Source of the DNA: Cliona cf. orientalis
Lineage: Eukaryota; Porifera; Demospongiae; Clionaida; Clionaidae
Assembly (NCBI GenBank): GCA_963930775.1
Contig: OZ005704.1
Span: 7,915,669-7,979,668 of the forward strand
Direction of reading: 5' to 3'
DNA length: 64,000 nt
The notes under the pieces are model-generated. The model was not told the DNA's origin. It saw only the letters and a list, made by a program, of their open reading frames with translations, and ran no database searches. Positions 9,367 through 20,508 of the stretch are shown here, piece by piece; position 1 is the stretch's first letter, and each line of letters starts with the position of its first letter. The position numbers were made by a program, and so were the translations under genes.

Positions 9367-11986
9367 AATGTTTGCTTTGATTTGTGACTGAGCAACGATT
9401 GCATCACCGTGCGAGTTCCAAATACGATAACTATTGCTGCTCAACTCACGACCTGCAATAATATTATAATTTATCAATGCCCAATCAAATTTAATAAAAT
9501 TTTGTTAGCTACGTACTTGTGAGTAGCTTGCATCTTGCTGACGGGAAGAGAGTGAGGGACTTGGCCTCAACATTGCAGCCACTCAGGCAGAAATCAGTCA
9601 CTTTGAAGAACAGCTGTATAATTATACATGTACAATATGACTGTATTAAATATCAGCTCGGCTTTGATCATTGTAGGCTATAATATTATAGGCCTGGGCC
9701 AAATATTCGTGAATAATCTTTTGAATAATAATAATTATATAGGCAGCTTCTTGAAAAAATTGAATATTGGGCTTTTCAACTGCTCAAGGAAGTAGCTAGT
9801 GCACATACACAATGTGTGCTTAAAATAGAAAACTTTGTGTCATGTGACATGAATCTGTGGTCAAATGAAGGAAGCACTTGACCAAACAGCTCAGACAATT
9901 ATTAGTTGTCGATCACTTTTGGGAGTGCTAAAAGTTCCTTTGCCGGATAGCATCCAACAAAAATTGATTTTTTCGGATACTGTCCAACAAACATTGATTT
10001 TGCCGGATTATGACAAAATGCCGGAAAGTATCCGACAAAAGTTGATTTTTTTCGGATATTGTCCAACAAAAATTGATAATTTTAAAATGCCGGATAGTAT
10101 CCAATTTTGTTGGATAGTATCCAACAAAAGTTGATTTTGCCGGATTATGATGAAATGCCGGATAGTATCCGACAAAAGTTGATTTTGTCGGATACTGTCC
10201 AACAAAAGTTGATTTTGCCGGATTATGATAAAATGCTGGATAGTATCCGACAAAATTGATTTTGCCGGATTATGATAAAATGCCGGATAGTATCCGACAA
10301 AAGTTGATTTTTTCGGATATTGTCCAACAAAATTTGATTTTGCCGGATTATGATAAAATGCCGGATAGTATCCGACAAAAATTGATTTTGTTGGATACTG
10401 TCCAACAAAAGTTGATTTTGCCGGATTATGATAAAATGCCGGATAGTATCCGACAAAAGTTGATTTTGTTGGATATTGTCCAACAAAAATTGATAATTTT
10501 AAAATGCCGGATAGTATCCAATTTTGTTGGATATTATCCGACAAAAGTTGATTTTGCCGGATTATGATAAAATGCTGGATAGTATCCGACAAAAGTTGAT
10601 TTTGCCGGATTATGATAAAATGCTGGATAGTATCCGACAAAGTTGATTTTGTCGGATACTGTCCAACAAAAATTGATTTTGCTGGATTATGATAAAATCC
10701 CGGATATTATCCGATAAAATTTGATTTTGCCGGATTATGACAAAATGCCGGATAGTATCCGACAAAGTTGATTTTGCCGGATTATGATAAAATGCCGGAT
10801 AGTATCCAACAAAAGTTGATTTTGCCGGATTATGATGAAATGCCGGATAGTATCCGACAAAAGTTGATTTTGTCGGATACTGTCCAACAAAAGTTGATTT
10901 TGCCGGATTATGATAAAATGCCGGATAGTATCCGACAAAAATTGATTTTGTTGGATACTGTCCAACAAAAGTTGATTTTGCCGGATTATGATAAAATGCC
11001 GGATAGTATCCGACAAAAGTTGATTTTGTTGGATATTGTCCAACAAAAATTGATAATTTTAAAATGCCGGATAGTATCCAATTTTGTTGGATATTATCTG
11101 ACAAAAGTTGATTTTGCCGGATTATGATAAAATGCCGGATAGTATCCGACAAAAGTTGATTTTGTCGGATTATGATAAAATGCCGGATAGTATCCGACAA
11201 AAGTTGATTTTTTCGGATATTCTCCACTAAAAATTGATAATTTTAAAATGCTGGATAGTATCCAATTTTGTTGGATATTATCTGACAAAAGTTGATTTTG
11301 CCGGATTATGATAAAATGCCGGATAGTATCCGACAAAAGTTGATTTTGTCGGATTATGATAAAATGCCGGATAGTATCCGACAAAAGTTGATTTTTTCGG
11401 ATATTCTCCACTAAAAATTGATAATTTTAAAATGCTGGATAGTATCCAATTTTGTCGGATATATCTGACAAAAGTTGATTTTGCCAGATAGTATCCGACA
11501 AAAGTTGATATTGTCCGACAAAAATTGATTTTTGCCGGATTATGATAAAATGCCGGATAGTTTCCGATAAAAGTTGATTTTGTCAGATATTGTCCAATAA
11601 AAATGATAAAATGCCAGATAGTATCCGACAAAAGTTGATTTTGCCGGATAGTGTCCAACAAATTTGCTTGTAATCCAGCACTTATTGGCCAAAATGTACC
11701 TGTACATTCTGGTCATAATAATATTCATGTTTCATTTGTTAAGAATAATAGGTAACTTTCTCTTAAATAATGGGGTAGATATGTGAAGAATAATTATTTG
11801 AATAATGGGCAAATTTAAAGGAATATTTGGCCCAGGCCTATTGTAGGCTCACATCTATGTAAGCATTGAGTCGAGTGCAGAAAGGGTCGTCGGTGGATGA
11901 CAACACTGGGTTCTCGTGAAAATGCACTGTAGCTTGCAGCGATACCTCCAGACTCTTGCTGGGGAATTTCTGCCCTATAATTACGA

Positions 11987-12028
<42 letters not shown>

Positions 12029-14155
12029 AATTACAATAATATTATTATCACCACAAAATATTCTTCACACCAATAGTCCAAATGATAGCTTTTCTGTCCT
12101 CAGAGAGTGCCAGCGATGCAGCGACCGTTGCCGGGGTGATGTTGTCCACCTTGTCAATAGGGCCCCTGCATATATAACCAATGATGATAACTGGGGAGTT
12201 GCATTTATAGCTAGCGACATACAATCGTGTACCTGTTGAAGAATGGAATCTGGACATCAAAGAATTCAAATGAGTTTTTTACTGACTCATTCAGTTTGAG
12301 CTGAACCAGTATCTTGACTGTTGTGTCCCCCTAATTAAGCAAAGCAGATCAGTATCATTATAACTAGGGGCACATTACAACAACAGCAGTATTACCTTCA
12401 TTTGGTAGAATCCCCTGATTGGAAGGTGAGATAGTCCACTCATTTGGTAATGGCAGAGGGTAAACTGTTCTCCTGGGGCAGAGAATCGTATCTTTCGATG
12501 TCTGAGTTGCAGGGTTGGCCCGCTGCTGTCGAGCTGGCTCGATGCACTAGTCAGCTGAACCCCAGGGTGAACCACAAGGTGAGGGTCCAAAGGTGGAAGG
12601 TCAGATGGCGTACTCAATGTCAGTAGGATCTCGGGGCTTCCATCCAACTCAGCCTGAAACCAATATACATAGCAGCGGCAGTGATAGAGCTGGAAATATT
12701 AAATTTGGCGGTTGAACCCAAAATCACTATTCCAAGAATATTGGCTGATTTAAATTTGGCGGTTCGCCATACGCATATTATATGCGAGTAGGAAATTTTG
12801 GCGAATTTTAATTTTGGTGGTTGTGATATAGATGGCCAAACTGCCAAATTAATTTTAATTCCCCGCCAAAATTTCTGGCTATACGTTATGTTATTAATTG
12901 CAGGTAGATCACTGGCCACTACACACCTTGCACTGCACTGTTCCAAAGACCTCCCAGCAGTCGGAGATCTCCGGCTGGTCATATTGGACTGCCTGAATCT
13001 GTTCTTTGATGGCCACAGAGAGTTTGCCGCTACCACGAACAGCCATTGGTCTCCACGCTGGTTGCTAAGGAGATGGTGTGAACACATGTTACTGGTAAAT
13101 AATGTTAGGGTACCTTTTGCTTTGGCATTGGAGTTGGTTTGGACTTGCTCAGCTGAAGTTGGCTCCTCACGCTGTGAATATTGGAGTCTAGTACTGTGCC
13201 GAGTGGAGCACTCACACACAAAAGCTGGTAGAGCTCCTGGAGTTTGCTCGAAGTCTAATAGATTGTTACAATACTGATCGAATATTATAGTTAGTGAAAT
13301 GTGCACTGAGTATATTATACCTCATCAATAGGCTGTGAATCATCGGGAGAGAGAACTTCACATATCAACTCAAGTAACGCCAGTGACACTGATATACCAG
13401 CACTGATAGCGAGGGGAGATCAGAGTGACAAAGGTCAGGTAGCTATATACATGGCACGATCCGCTTACACTTGAACAAGTGGAGGTCGATCTTCACCAGT
13501 GAACTCCACAAGAGGAATAGCAGCAAACAACAGATTATGCTGATCAGGGGAGGAGGGAGAGAGATAGATATAATGGTACCATAATAATATAATGATTACA
13601 ATAATAATAATATTATGTGTGTGTGGAGTGGGCCAGGGGTCACCTTAGCCAGCAGCAGCACAGGCCAGAGACGTCCATCCAACAGCTCTACGACAGGATA
13701 CTGATGATCACGGCTGCAGCCATCTCGACTGCTCGAATACTGTGAGGAGGAGAGGAGTGGTGGATGTGAACAAAAGGCCATGGATTGTATTTATAGCGGT
13801 GGAGTACCTGATCAAGATGGCCACTAAGAGGAGAGAGAGAGCCAACAGCCACTGCCAACTCACCATCACAAGGAATGGCACAGTATCTCTTACCAGCAAG
13901 CACCTGGGCCCGCCTCTCAACTGTAGCATAGCGCCTGCAGTAAAAGAGCGCTGTTTAACTATGGGATGGAATCTGATATCTATGATCGGACACAAGGGTG
14001 GATAGGCAACTATGGCAAATCATCATGCTGCGAGCTGTTTCATACCGAGTGCCATAAGTAATCATCAGATTATTGTCATACCTCGAGAAGAGGACCTTAG
14101 TAGGTGTAGCTACATCTCCAGATCCAGCGAACACCCAAACTCCACGAATGCTCAT
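9361..14155 (-). CDS. AP5M1: AP-5 complex subunit mu-1
   Basis: The mu subunit of the AP-5 adaptor, acting with SPG11/SPG15 at late endosomes/lysosomes. Thirteen exons: 14155-14082, 13934-13808, 13739-13644, 13539-13469, 13402-13321, 13254-13114, 13064-12927, 12653-12396, 12330-12233, 12165-12071, 11974-11853, 9613-9517, 9452-9361. All phases close, giving 496 residues (human about 490). The N-terminal longin-like part begins MSIRGVWVF and continues RRYATVERRAQV. The mu-homology domain contains APLGTVLDSNIHS, QPAWRP, PIRGFYQMK, IIWTIGQKFPSKSLEVSL and the terminal SNSYRIWNS. Intron 7 contains a CCGTA-family MITE. Intron 11 (2.2 kb, far larger than any neighbour) contains a terminal-repeat element with a tandem array. 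The gene ends on the TCATGA shared with the plus-strand gene. Confidence 0.93.
9670..11849. mobile_element. Terminal-inverted-repeat element in AP5M1 intron 11
   Basis: AGGCCTGGGCCAAATATTC at 9690-9708 is matched by its reverse complement GAATATTTGGCCCAGGCCT at 11821-11839. Direct repeats ATTGTAGGCT lie at 9670-9679 and 11840-11849. On the left, ATAATATTAT separates the direct repeat from the inverted repeat, so the exact target-duplication length is uncertain (8-10 bp would suit hAT-like or Zisupton-like elements). The interior is the tandem array at 9945-11665 and no transposase is present. Confidence 0.65.
9945..11665. repeat. Tandem array of GGATAGTATCC/CGACAAAA modules
   Basis: About 1.7 kb built from two modules. 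A 48-bp module reads roughly TTGCCGGATTATGATAAAAT, GCCGGATAGTATCC, GACAAAAG; a module of about 30 bp holds TCGGATACTGTCCAACAAAA. Most modules carry the 11-base near-palindrome GGATA-G-TATCC. Higher-order copies are visible: about 10133-10560 and 10813-11130 share the same module order, including an AATTTTAAAATGCC spacer. Long ORFs run on both strands because stops are rare in the modules; none looks like a real protein. Confidence 0.85.
11988..12027. repeat. (GT)n microsatellite in AP5M1 intron 10
   Basis: About 38 bases of uninterrupted GT on the plus strand (CA in the AP5M1 sense), just upstream of the acceptor region of exon 11. Confidence 0.9.
12690..12886 (-). mobile_element. MITE, CCGTATAGCC family, truncated copy in AP5M1 intron 7
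   Basis: The reverse-oriented relative of 24024-24244 and 36825-37034 shares TTTGGCGGTTGAACCCAAAA-like and CCCGCCAAAATTTCTGGCT blocks. It ends GGCTATACGTTA; the opposite end lacks the last ten or so bases of the inverted repeat. Confidence 0.7.
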
Positions 14156-14632
14156 ATCTCCTTCTTTCAATGCCACGCCTCTCTTTAATAAGCGAACTAA
14201 CGACCTTTACCAGCTTTATGTACGTAGTCACATCACCATGCACTGGCCCCTCAAGAAGAGTACAGTTCCTCTATTTCAATGTTCATGAACATGCTGCGTG
14301 CTTGCTAGTGCTGTCACTTCCATGTCGTGTAGAGCATAAGCAGCTAGCTATGATGTTTAATGGAACTGACAAACAAGTACAAACCACTTAACCATAATGA
14401 AATTACAGGGTAAAGGTATGTACAACGCAACATAAGCACCGTAATAAAAAAAATCAGGAGAAACCGTACGTTATGGCTACAATAGTATAATACATGTGTG
14501 CCTTAGAACACAATAATCAAGTAAGTGTAAGCTTGAATTAAAATTAGTAGCTTTTTTCTCTTTTTAATGTCCGTTTGATGATATTAAAGGGTTGTTCAGT
14601 AGCTTTTTTTTCCCCCGAGGAGGTGCGGGCGC
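14156..14632. other. Intergenic, AP5M1 upstream / SNAP downstream
   Basis: It holds the AP5M1 promoter side and the SNAP 3' UTR. No further coding signal or repeat is recognised. Confidence 0.5.
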
Positions 14633-15350
14633 TTACAGCTGTCGGGCAATCCTTCTGTTGGTATTCTCGAGGTGGACAATGTTGGCATCTGCCTTGTTGT
14701 TGATGCGATCCAGTTGGTTGTTCTGGCGATCGAGCTCTGTCCCCATATCACTCGCTATCCCCTTCAGATTAGTCAGAACATTGGAAACAGCCCTGAAACG
14801 CAAAATAAAAAGATAATAAATTATTACAGAGCACTTCAAACAAAATTATGTTGTGACGTAATTTAATTTGAGGAGCCTAGCAATGCTATAAAATTATTTA
14901 AACCACTCACTGAAGGTTGTCCTCCATTTCATCCTCTCTTGTGTCATCTGTGACTCTCTTAATGAAGGGTCCCTGAGGTTGCCCCCCTCCTCCGCCCCCA
15001 GATCTCGGTTGCTCGCTAACAACATCTTCCATCTGCCTGGCTTTCTTTCCATAAGCCTTCTTGTACGTCCTGGTGCTCTGGGTGCTGCGAGGGCCACACG
15101 GGCAGCTACAGCAGGCTTCCAGGCGGGTCAAATTACGATCGGTTCGTTTGAGATCAACATTGACATCGTCCAAGCGCCGCTCGACGTTGTCCAGCTTCTC
15201 CCCCTGCTCGTTCAGAGTAATAAGCGTGTCCACACCCATCTGGTTTGTCTCCTCGGCCACCGCACGAATGCGCCGAGTCGCGTCCACAGATTGATTGGTG
15301 ACATGGTCAATTCGCTGATCGAGGCGATATCGCTCGTCTTCTTCGGCCAT
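14633..15350 (-). CDS. SNAP25: SNAP-25/SNAP-23 type t-SNARE
   Basis: A Qbc-SNARE that pairs with syntaxin and VAMP in exocytosis at the plasma membrane. Two exons (15350-14911, 14792-14633) give 199 residues, close to the 206 of vertebrate SNAP-25. Residues about 10-75 form the Qb helix (RIRAVAEETNQMGVDTLI, LNEQGEKLDNVE). A cysteine cluster CCSCPC at about residues 80-86 is the palmitoylation site for membrane attachment. The linker is basic and glycine-rich. Exon 2 encodes the Qc helix (LKGIASDMGTELDRQNNQLD, ending NTNRRIARQL). It could equally be called SNAP-23; animals outside vertebrates usually have one such gene. It is divergent from SDE2 across 264 bases. Confidence 0.93.
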
Positions 15351-15614
15351 GTCAGGAGCTTCCCTCGAGAAAAGTGGTTCTCTTTCTTCGTGGTCAGAGT
15401 CAATCCCACGCCAAGATCGCCTGTTTCCAGCCAGAATGGCTATAACCCCACAATGCTATGTACATATACACGGTATAAACAGTATTTGGAATTGAAGGTG
15501 TTACGTTTCTGCGGCGCGCGCAGGGCGTGGCGTGCGCGTACGCGTACGCGTACGCAATACGTATAGTCATGTGTCCATCACATGACAGAGCAAGTGCGAA
15601 GTCAGCAAAATAAG
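15351..15614. promoter_or_regulatory. Divergent promoter region, SNAP/SDE2
   Basis: 264 bases separate the two opposed ATG codons. The middle holds a CpG-rich alternating purine-pyrimidine stretch (about 15510-15560, GCGTACGCGTACGCGTACGC), a sequence type able to form Z-DNA. Confidence 0.45.
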
Positions 15615-17914
15615 ATGGCGTCTGCTACTTTTGGTAGAAACGTTCTTGTACTTGGAGCGAGCGATAGTGGGGCGATAAACGTCACCTTGGACTCTCCACA
15701 GACCATCAGATACATCAAGAACCGATTACAATGTCGAACGGTATGCTAATTTTATTTTAATGATCTACATGATCAAAGTCTAGGACAAGACTAGGAGTTC
15801 GATATTTCCCCCTTCTAGTATCTATGACGTTTGTACACGATTTACATGATTTGTAGTGTGTGGAGTGGAATTTATTTTCCCTGAGTCGTGGCGGTGTGAT
15901 CCTGGAGGAGAGTGCAGTTGTGGGAGAGGAGGAGATGACAGTTCTTCATGCTCACCCTCTGCTCAAGGGAGGGAAGGGAGGTCAGCTACAACACATTCAC
16001 TCACACACCCGATGATTGATATTGGGGGGGGGGGGGGGGTGGATAAAATAGATACGTTAAAAGTAATAATTCTGTGCAGGACAGCGTCCGATAAGAAATT
16101 TAAATTTGTGCAGAACAGTGTCCGATAAAATAATAATAATTTTCAGCAGGATGGTGTCTGACAGAAATAATTTTTTGCAGGACAGCATCCTACAAAAATT
16201 TTAATACACTGTGCAGGACAGTGTCCGACAAAGTAAATAATTCTCAGCAGGATGGTGCCTGATACCTGGTTACAGTAAATTATGGTCTACTGTAACCTGC
16301 CCAATTGCATGTAAGGGTCCCCCCTTACATTTGTAATCGTGAGGTTACAGTAGGTTACGGCAGGTTACAGTAAGTTACGGCCACAGCAACGACAAGGGTA
16401 ATGTTGGTAAAGTATTGGACACTGTCCTGCATGAAATTATCATTTTATTTATCAGACACTGTCCTGCACAGAATTACTATTTTGTCGGACACTATCCTAC
16501 ACAAATTTAAATTTTTTGTTGGACACTGTCCTGCATAAAAATTTAATAATCATTTTATCGGACACTGTCCTGCACAGAATTATTATAACTTTTGTCAGTT
16601 ATAATAGGCAGTAAAAAGTAATGTTGGTGCCATATATAGGCGATAGCAGCGACAAGGGTGATGTTGGTCAAGTTAGTAATGTTGGTGCCGTAGGCCACAG
16701 CCGCAATACGTTAGTAATGTTGGTACCGTATTCGTATTGTAGATGTGATCTTATAATTACGCTATGGCTGACACTTGTTATCTGCTTTAGGATTTGGGTC
16801 ACTGATTCGAGCAATGGGCTCTCAGATCAACAAGAGTACTAACAAAGAGGCGTGTCGCAACCTCAGCGGGCGAAGGATGAGGGACATTAATGCAGAGAAA
16901 AAGTCAGTCAATGTATAGGCTCTTAAGAATGATAGTTGAATGGTTTGTGTGGCAGGTTAGCTAAATGGGCAGCAGATGAGCCAGAGAGAAAGAGAAAAGA
17001 GGCTGAAGAGAAAAGGCAGAGGCTAGAAAGAAAGAGAGCTGGTCCAAAACACACCTTTGATGACACAGACTACATGGAGCAGATAAAAAGCACAGAGGAG
17101 GAGATGGATGGAGCACTCAAGCAAGGTGAGAGAGAGAGAGAGATGGTGTGAATAATATTCACTGTACCCACCGATGCTGTAGGGCTGGAGGCCTCTGGCA
17201 GTGGTGCTGGTAAAGGAAAGAGCAAGGCAGTGGAGCCAATGGACAGACCTTGCAAGAAACCAAAGCTATGGTAAAGTGGCTGCTGGATGGATTGTAGATC
17301 AACTCGAGTTATAATACAATGTCACTGTGCAGGCTTGGAGTGGATGACGACCTGACAGACAGTGAGAATGAAGAAGGGGAACAGCAGGGAAGCCCCTCTA
17401 ATCAGGCTGTTGATGAGGGGATAGAACAGCAATCAGATGGGAAGTCAACATCACAGGAGAGTGACTCTGAGCCATGCTGTAGTTCAGCTATTGTGGACAA
17501 TACCAGCAATTCAAATTCAGAAGATGCAGTGCCTCAATCTGCTAGCAGTGACCCCAAATTGGAAACTGTAATTAGTACTAATGACAAGGAACTCCCCCCT
17601 TGTGATCAAGACAACCAAGAACACGAGGTAAGGAGAGGCATTGATCACACCTCTAATCCTAATCCTATTAATCTCTATCTCTCTCTCTCTCTCTGCTTCA
17701 GCCGATAGATCTATCTGCATATGACTCTCCTGAACAGCTGGTTGACGTGGGAGGAGAGAGGTTAAAGTTCGCTCTGTCTGCGCTGGGTCTCAAGTGTGGT
17801 GGCACTCCACTGGAGAGAGCAACACGACTCTTCTCTACAAAAGGCAAAACAAAGGAGCAACTGGATCCTTCGCTATTTGCCAAACCAAAGAGAACCAAAC
17901 GAAAACATAAGTAA
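15615..17914 (+). CDS. SDE2: Replication stress regulator SDE2
   Basis: A nuclear protein made as a ubiquitin-like fusion and cleaved after its GG; the C-terminal part acts in splicing and in replication-fork and PCNA-linked responses. Exons: 15615-15740, 15857-15980, 16791-16902, 16956-17125, 17183-17270, 17333-17627, 17702-17914; phases close at 375 residues. Residues 1-83 are the ubiquitin-like domain, ending at the processing site GGKGG, followed by [13 protein letters not shown] and [14 protein letters not shown] long Lys/Glu-rich coiled coil and an acidic Ser-rich middle follow. The C-terminal SAP-like domain holds [20 protein letters not shown] and SLFAKPKR. Intron 2 (810 bases) carries the palindromic repeat block at 16068-16600. 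The gene is convergent with the SR-rich gene, 36 bases between stops. Confidence 0.95.
16024..16041. repeat. Poly-G run in SDE2 intron 2
   Basis: About 16-18 consecutive G near the left edge of the palindromic repeat block; its length is likely unreliable in assemblies. Confidence 0.8.
16068..16600. repeat. Fold-back block of GGACAGTGTCC motifs in SDE2 intron 2
   Basis: The left half carries at least four copies of GCAGGACAGYRTCCGACAAA-like sequence (16076, 16109, 16180 and 16213 regions). The right half carries five copies in inverted orientation (TCGGACACTGTCCTGCA-like, 16405-16575). The centre is itself palindromic: GGTTACAGTA ... TACTGTAACC at 16269-16302, then repeated GGTTACAGTARGTTACGG. 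The whole is an imperfect 530-bp inverted repeat and could be a non-autonomous fold-back element. Flanking direct repeats were not identified. Confidence 0.7.
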
Positions 17915-17950
17915 TCAAGATAACAATAAGCATGTCACAAGATTATCAAG

Positions 17951-18888
17951 CTACACTATGGAGGAGTTTAGAAAGTCAAGGAGCTGCTTTCTGTTCTTGT
18001 CACGCTGCAAAAGTTATCATAATAATTATTATTATTGACAAGTTATGATAATATTATTATTGTATGCAAATATTCACCTCTTTGTCTTTTGATGATTTTT
18101 TCACTTTCTTTTTCATCAGTTTACCACTAACTGCACTTCTCTCAGCACCACCACTCTTCTTGGCCTTCATATACTGTATTATTATTAAAATTATGCACAG
18201 CATAATAACTATTATTGAATGTCATGTACAATTTTGACATATTTATCATAGGCGTAGAGTGCATATGTACCTGTGATAGTTGTACTGGGCTGCTGGATTC
18301 CTTGGAATGAGATGACTTCTTTTTCCTTTTCTTTTCCTTGGCTTTCTGTCACCTCCAATGACGGGCCGGGATGTGCACAGTCAGCAGTATGCATAGTTCA
18401 CCAGACAATGTGAGGTAGGGTGTCCAAGTTGTCATGGCGACCCTCAACAGCGGCACATGTGGTCAGGTAGAGTGAAATACAGCCAACACACCCTCCCCTT
18501 CCCTGCTCACCTTGCTCCGTTTCTTGGAGACACTGACACGTTTCTCCTTTGATGGTTTCCTTCTATTCTTGTGTCGAGCTGGACTCCTGCTTCTAGATCT
18601 GCTGCTCTCTTCGCTAGAGCTATAGCTGCTACTGCTGCTCGTGTAGCTGTCGCTCTCCGATTCACTACTACTGCTCTCACTATCGCTGGAGTAGGTATAC
18701 TTTCGCGATCTTCCACCCCTGTCTCTGTCTCTCTTCTCCTTCCTGCTTCGCGATCTCGAACTCTCGGTGGTGCTCGCCATCTCTCTTTCATCTGCAAGAT
18801 AGAAAGACTGTTTAAAATTTTTCGATCCGACCGTTTCATAGAAAAAAAAAGACAAAGTACACTTACCAAACTTTTCGCGATGGGCCAT
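17951..18888 (-). CDS. SR-rich (Arg/Ser, Lys-rich) nuclear protein
   Basis: Exons: 18888-18867, 18791-18511, 18345-18271, 18173-18078, 18004-17951; phases close at 175 residues from the start MAHREKF. A later in-frame start MASTTE at 18780 is possible. Residues about 12-90 are an RS domain (SRSRSRKEKRDRDRGGRSRK, then acidic/serine runs SSSSESESDSYTSSSSSY, then SRSRSRSPARHK). The rest is lysine-rich (KEKKRKKKSSHSK, KLMKKKVKKSSKDKERDK) and ends QLLDFLNSSIV. Such composition points to a nuclear-speckle or splicing-associated protein; I do not recognise the orthologue. It resembles ARL6IP4/SR-25 or FAM133 in composition only. It is convergent with SDE2 and downstream of ZNHIT6 on the same strand. 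Confidence 0.75.
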
Positions 18889-18901
18889 ATGTCGGACAAG
18901 A

Positions 18902-19040
18902 TGCTGACTTGGCAAAAAGAGCGCGAAAAAAAATAATATTATCGTTAGCGGACGCGCGCGGTCGAAGATGCTGATTCAGCACAAAACGCGAGCGCCCTCA
19001 ACGAACGATATCACGAATTCCAAGACATGCTGATTCAGCA
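18902..19040. promoter_or_regulatory. Cluster of MARE-like palindromes upstream of the SR-rich gene
   Basis: TGCTGATTCAGCA occurs exactly twice (18969-18981 and 19028-19040), with a half-conserved third site TGCTGACTTGGCA at 18902-18914. The consensus Maf recognition element is TGCTGA(C/G)TCAGCA, so the two full sites differ only at the central base. They lie 14-152 bases upstream of the SR-rich gene's ATG, where its promoter must be. Function is inferred. Confidence 0.5.
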
Positions 19041-19117
19041 TAAAAATGCGCGCAAGATCGTTGAAATAATAATTATTTTTTGAGATTGCTGAAAATTATA
19101 CAATACTGTAATCATTA

Positions 19118-20427
19118 TCATCTGCTATCCTCATCACTATCACTGTAGCTCTGTGCTATGAGTTGAAGAGCTGAACCATCTTCTTTGGAGCACTCTGTTT
19201 TTACTTCTTTGCATTGAGGTTTCTCTGCAACCACTGTCTGCCATCCGTCGGTAGTGGCCCGTATCACTCCTCCTCTCATCTCAGTTTGTCCTTTCTCCTC
19301 CCCTCCAAGCAGATCATTCACTAAACTGTATTCCGGTAAATGTGAGCTGAGCACGATGACTAGCTGTGGATACTCTATAATGGTCTTTCCGACAAAGTTC
19401 TCACAGAGAGACAAATCCAAATTCAGCTGATGATACCTGATCATAAAGTATAATAATTTAAGTTAGTATAATATTATTTTAGTGGTCACCTGTGAGCTCC
19501 TAATTGATCATTATCCTTCATTAGCACGTGGATGCTGTCCCTTGCCTTCACATACTGGCTCAGCTGATGCCTGGCTATGGGGTCACTCGCCGTTGGGTGG
19601 ATGTATCTCTCCAGGAGCTCTCTCAGCACAATGCCCTCTCTTACACTACATGTGTGCAATAAATAAACTCTGCATGATAGTGGATACTACTAAAATTAAT
19701 TATGTCTAAGCTTACTTACTTTTCTTCTTGATAGTTCACCTCTGCCTGAGGGAAGAGTAGCTGTATGCACCAGCGAATCTCCCATTGTCTACCTGCAGCT
19801 TCAGTTTTTCGGTGCCTTCTCTGTCGGACGCCAGCTCTCAGTGTGTGTGATGAATTGCAGCGATGGAGAGACATGCCTTCTGCCAGCAACTGAAGCTTGG
19901 TCCCTCGCTGTGCAGCCTCGCGCTTCAAATGATGAAACTAACCAACACACAATGATATTATGTACATACACACACGAGTGGCCAGTGAAACTGGGCACAA
20001 TTGGCTATTTTACTCACCCTCTGTTCTGCTCCTTTGTTATCTCTCAATCGTCTCAGGCTGTGGACGCGGTCGCGATGAGCAGCATCTACACATCGACTAA
20101 TCTCCTCAAGGAATTGGTAATCTGCAAATTATTTATTATGGTACTTCAGGTTTGATCTGAACTCTTCTGTCTCACCACTGTATAGGAGGTTGTCTGAGAA
20201 CTGAGGTAGAGGTACGAACGCCGTCTTGGAGCGCGACCCAGAACATCCATGCTCAAGCTTGTGACGCTTCACGCACGGTACACTGAAAGTGGTACTTTTG
20301 ATTCACTTTAAGCGAGTCAATAGAAAGATCCTCACCTACAAGATCGCCTGGAGCAGCCGGGGCATCGGTATCTGAACGGTTCACAGCCACAGCTATCACA
20401 CATCGCAATATCACCTTGGTTGGCCAT
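19118..20427 (-). CDS. ZNHIT6: Box C/D snoRNA protein 1 (HIT-type zinc finger)
   Basis: BCD1/ZNHIT6 is an assembly factor of box C/D snoRNPs, acting in the nucleus with NUFIP and the R2TP complex. Exons: 20427-20336, 20282-20176, 20121-20018, 19937-19720, 19645-19490, 19436-19118; phases close at 331 residues. Residues 9-45 form the zf-HIT finger ([16 protein letters not shown], then [13 protein letters not shown]). Downstream family blocks are [55 protein letters not shown] and [11 protein letters not shown]. The C-terminus is acidic. The start lies in an 81-base divergent promoter shared with CATSPER1. Confidence 0.94.
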
Positions 20428-20508
20428 CTTTTCCATCCCAACGTGCTAGCTGTCCCATCTGAGCATGCGCAGAAGGTGCGCTACTCGGAAGCAGCTGCGC
20501 GTGGAAAG
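20428..20508. promoter_or_regulatory. 81-bp divergent promoter, ZNHIT6/CATSPER1
   Basis: The two opposite ATG codons are only 81 bases apart; the segment contains GAGCATGCGCAGAAGG, similar to an NRF-1 site core (GCGCATGCGC). No TATA box. Confidence 0.4.

Noticed and set aside
9865..11661. Overlapping ORFs of up to 210 residues on both strands
   Set aside because: They are translations of the GGATAGTATCC array; the composition is repetitive and both strands are open.
18463..18915. Upstream start at 18915 for the SR-rich gene
   Set aside because: The codon there is TTG, not ATG; the first true ATG in that exon is 18886-18888.
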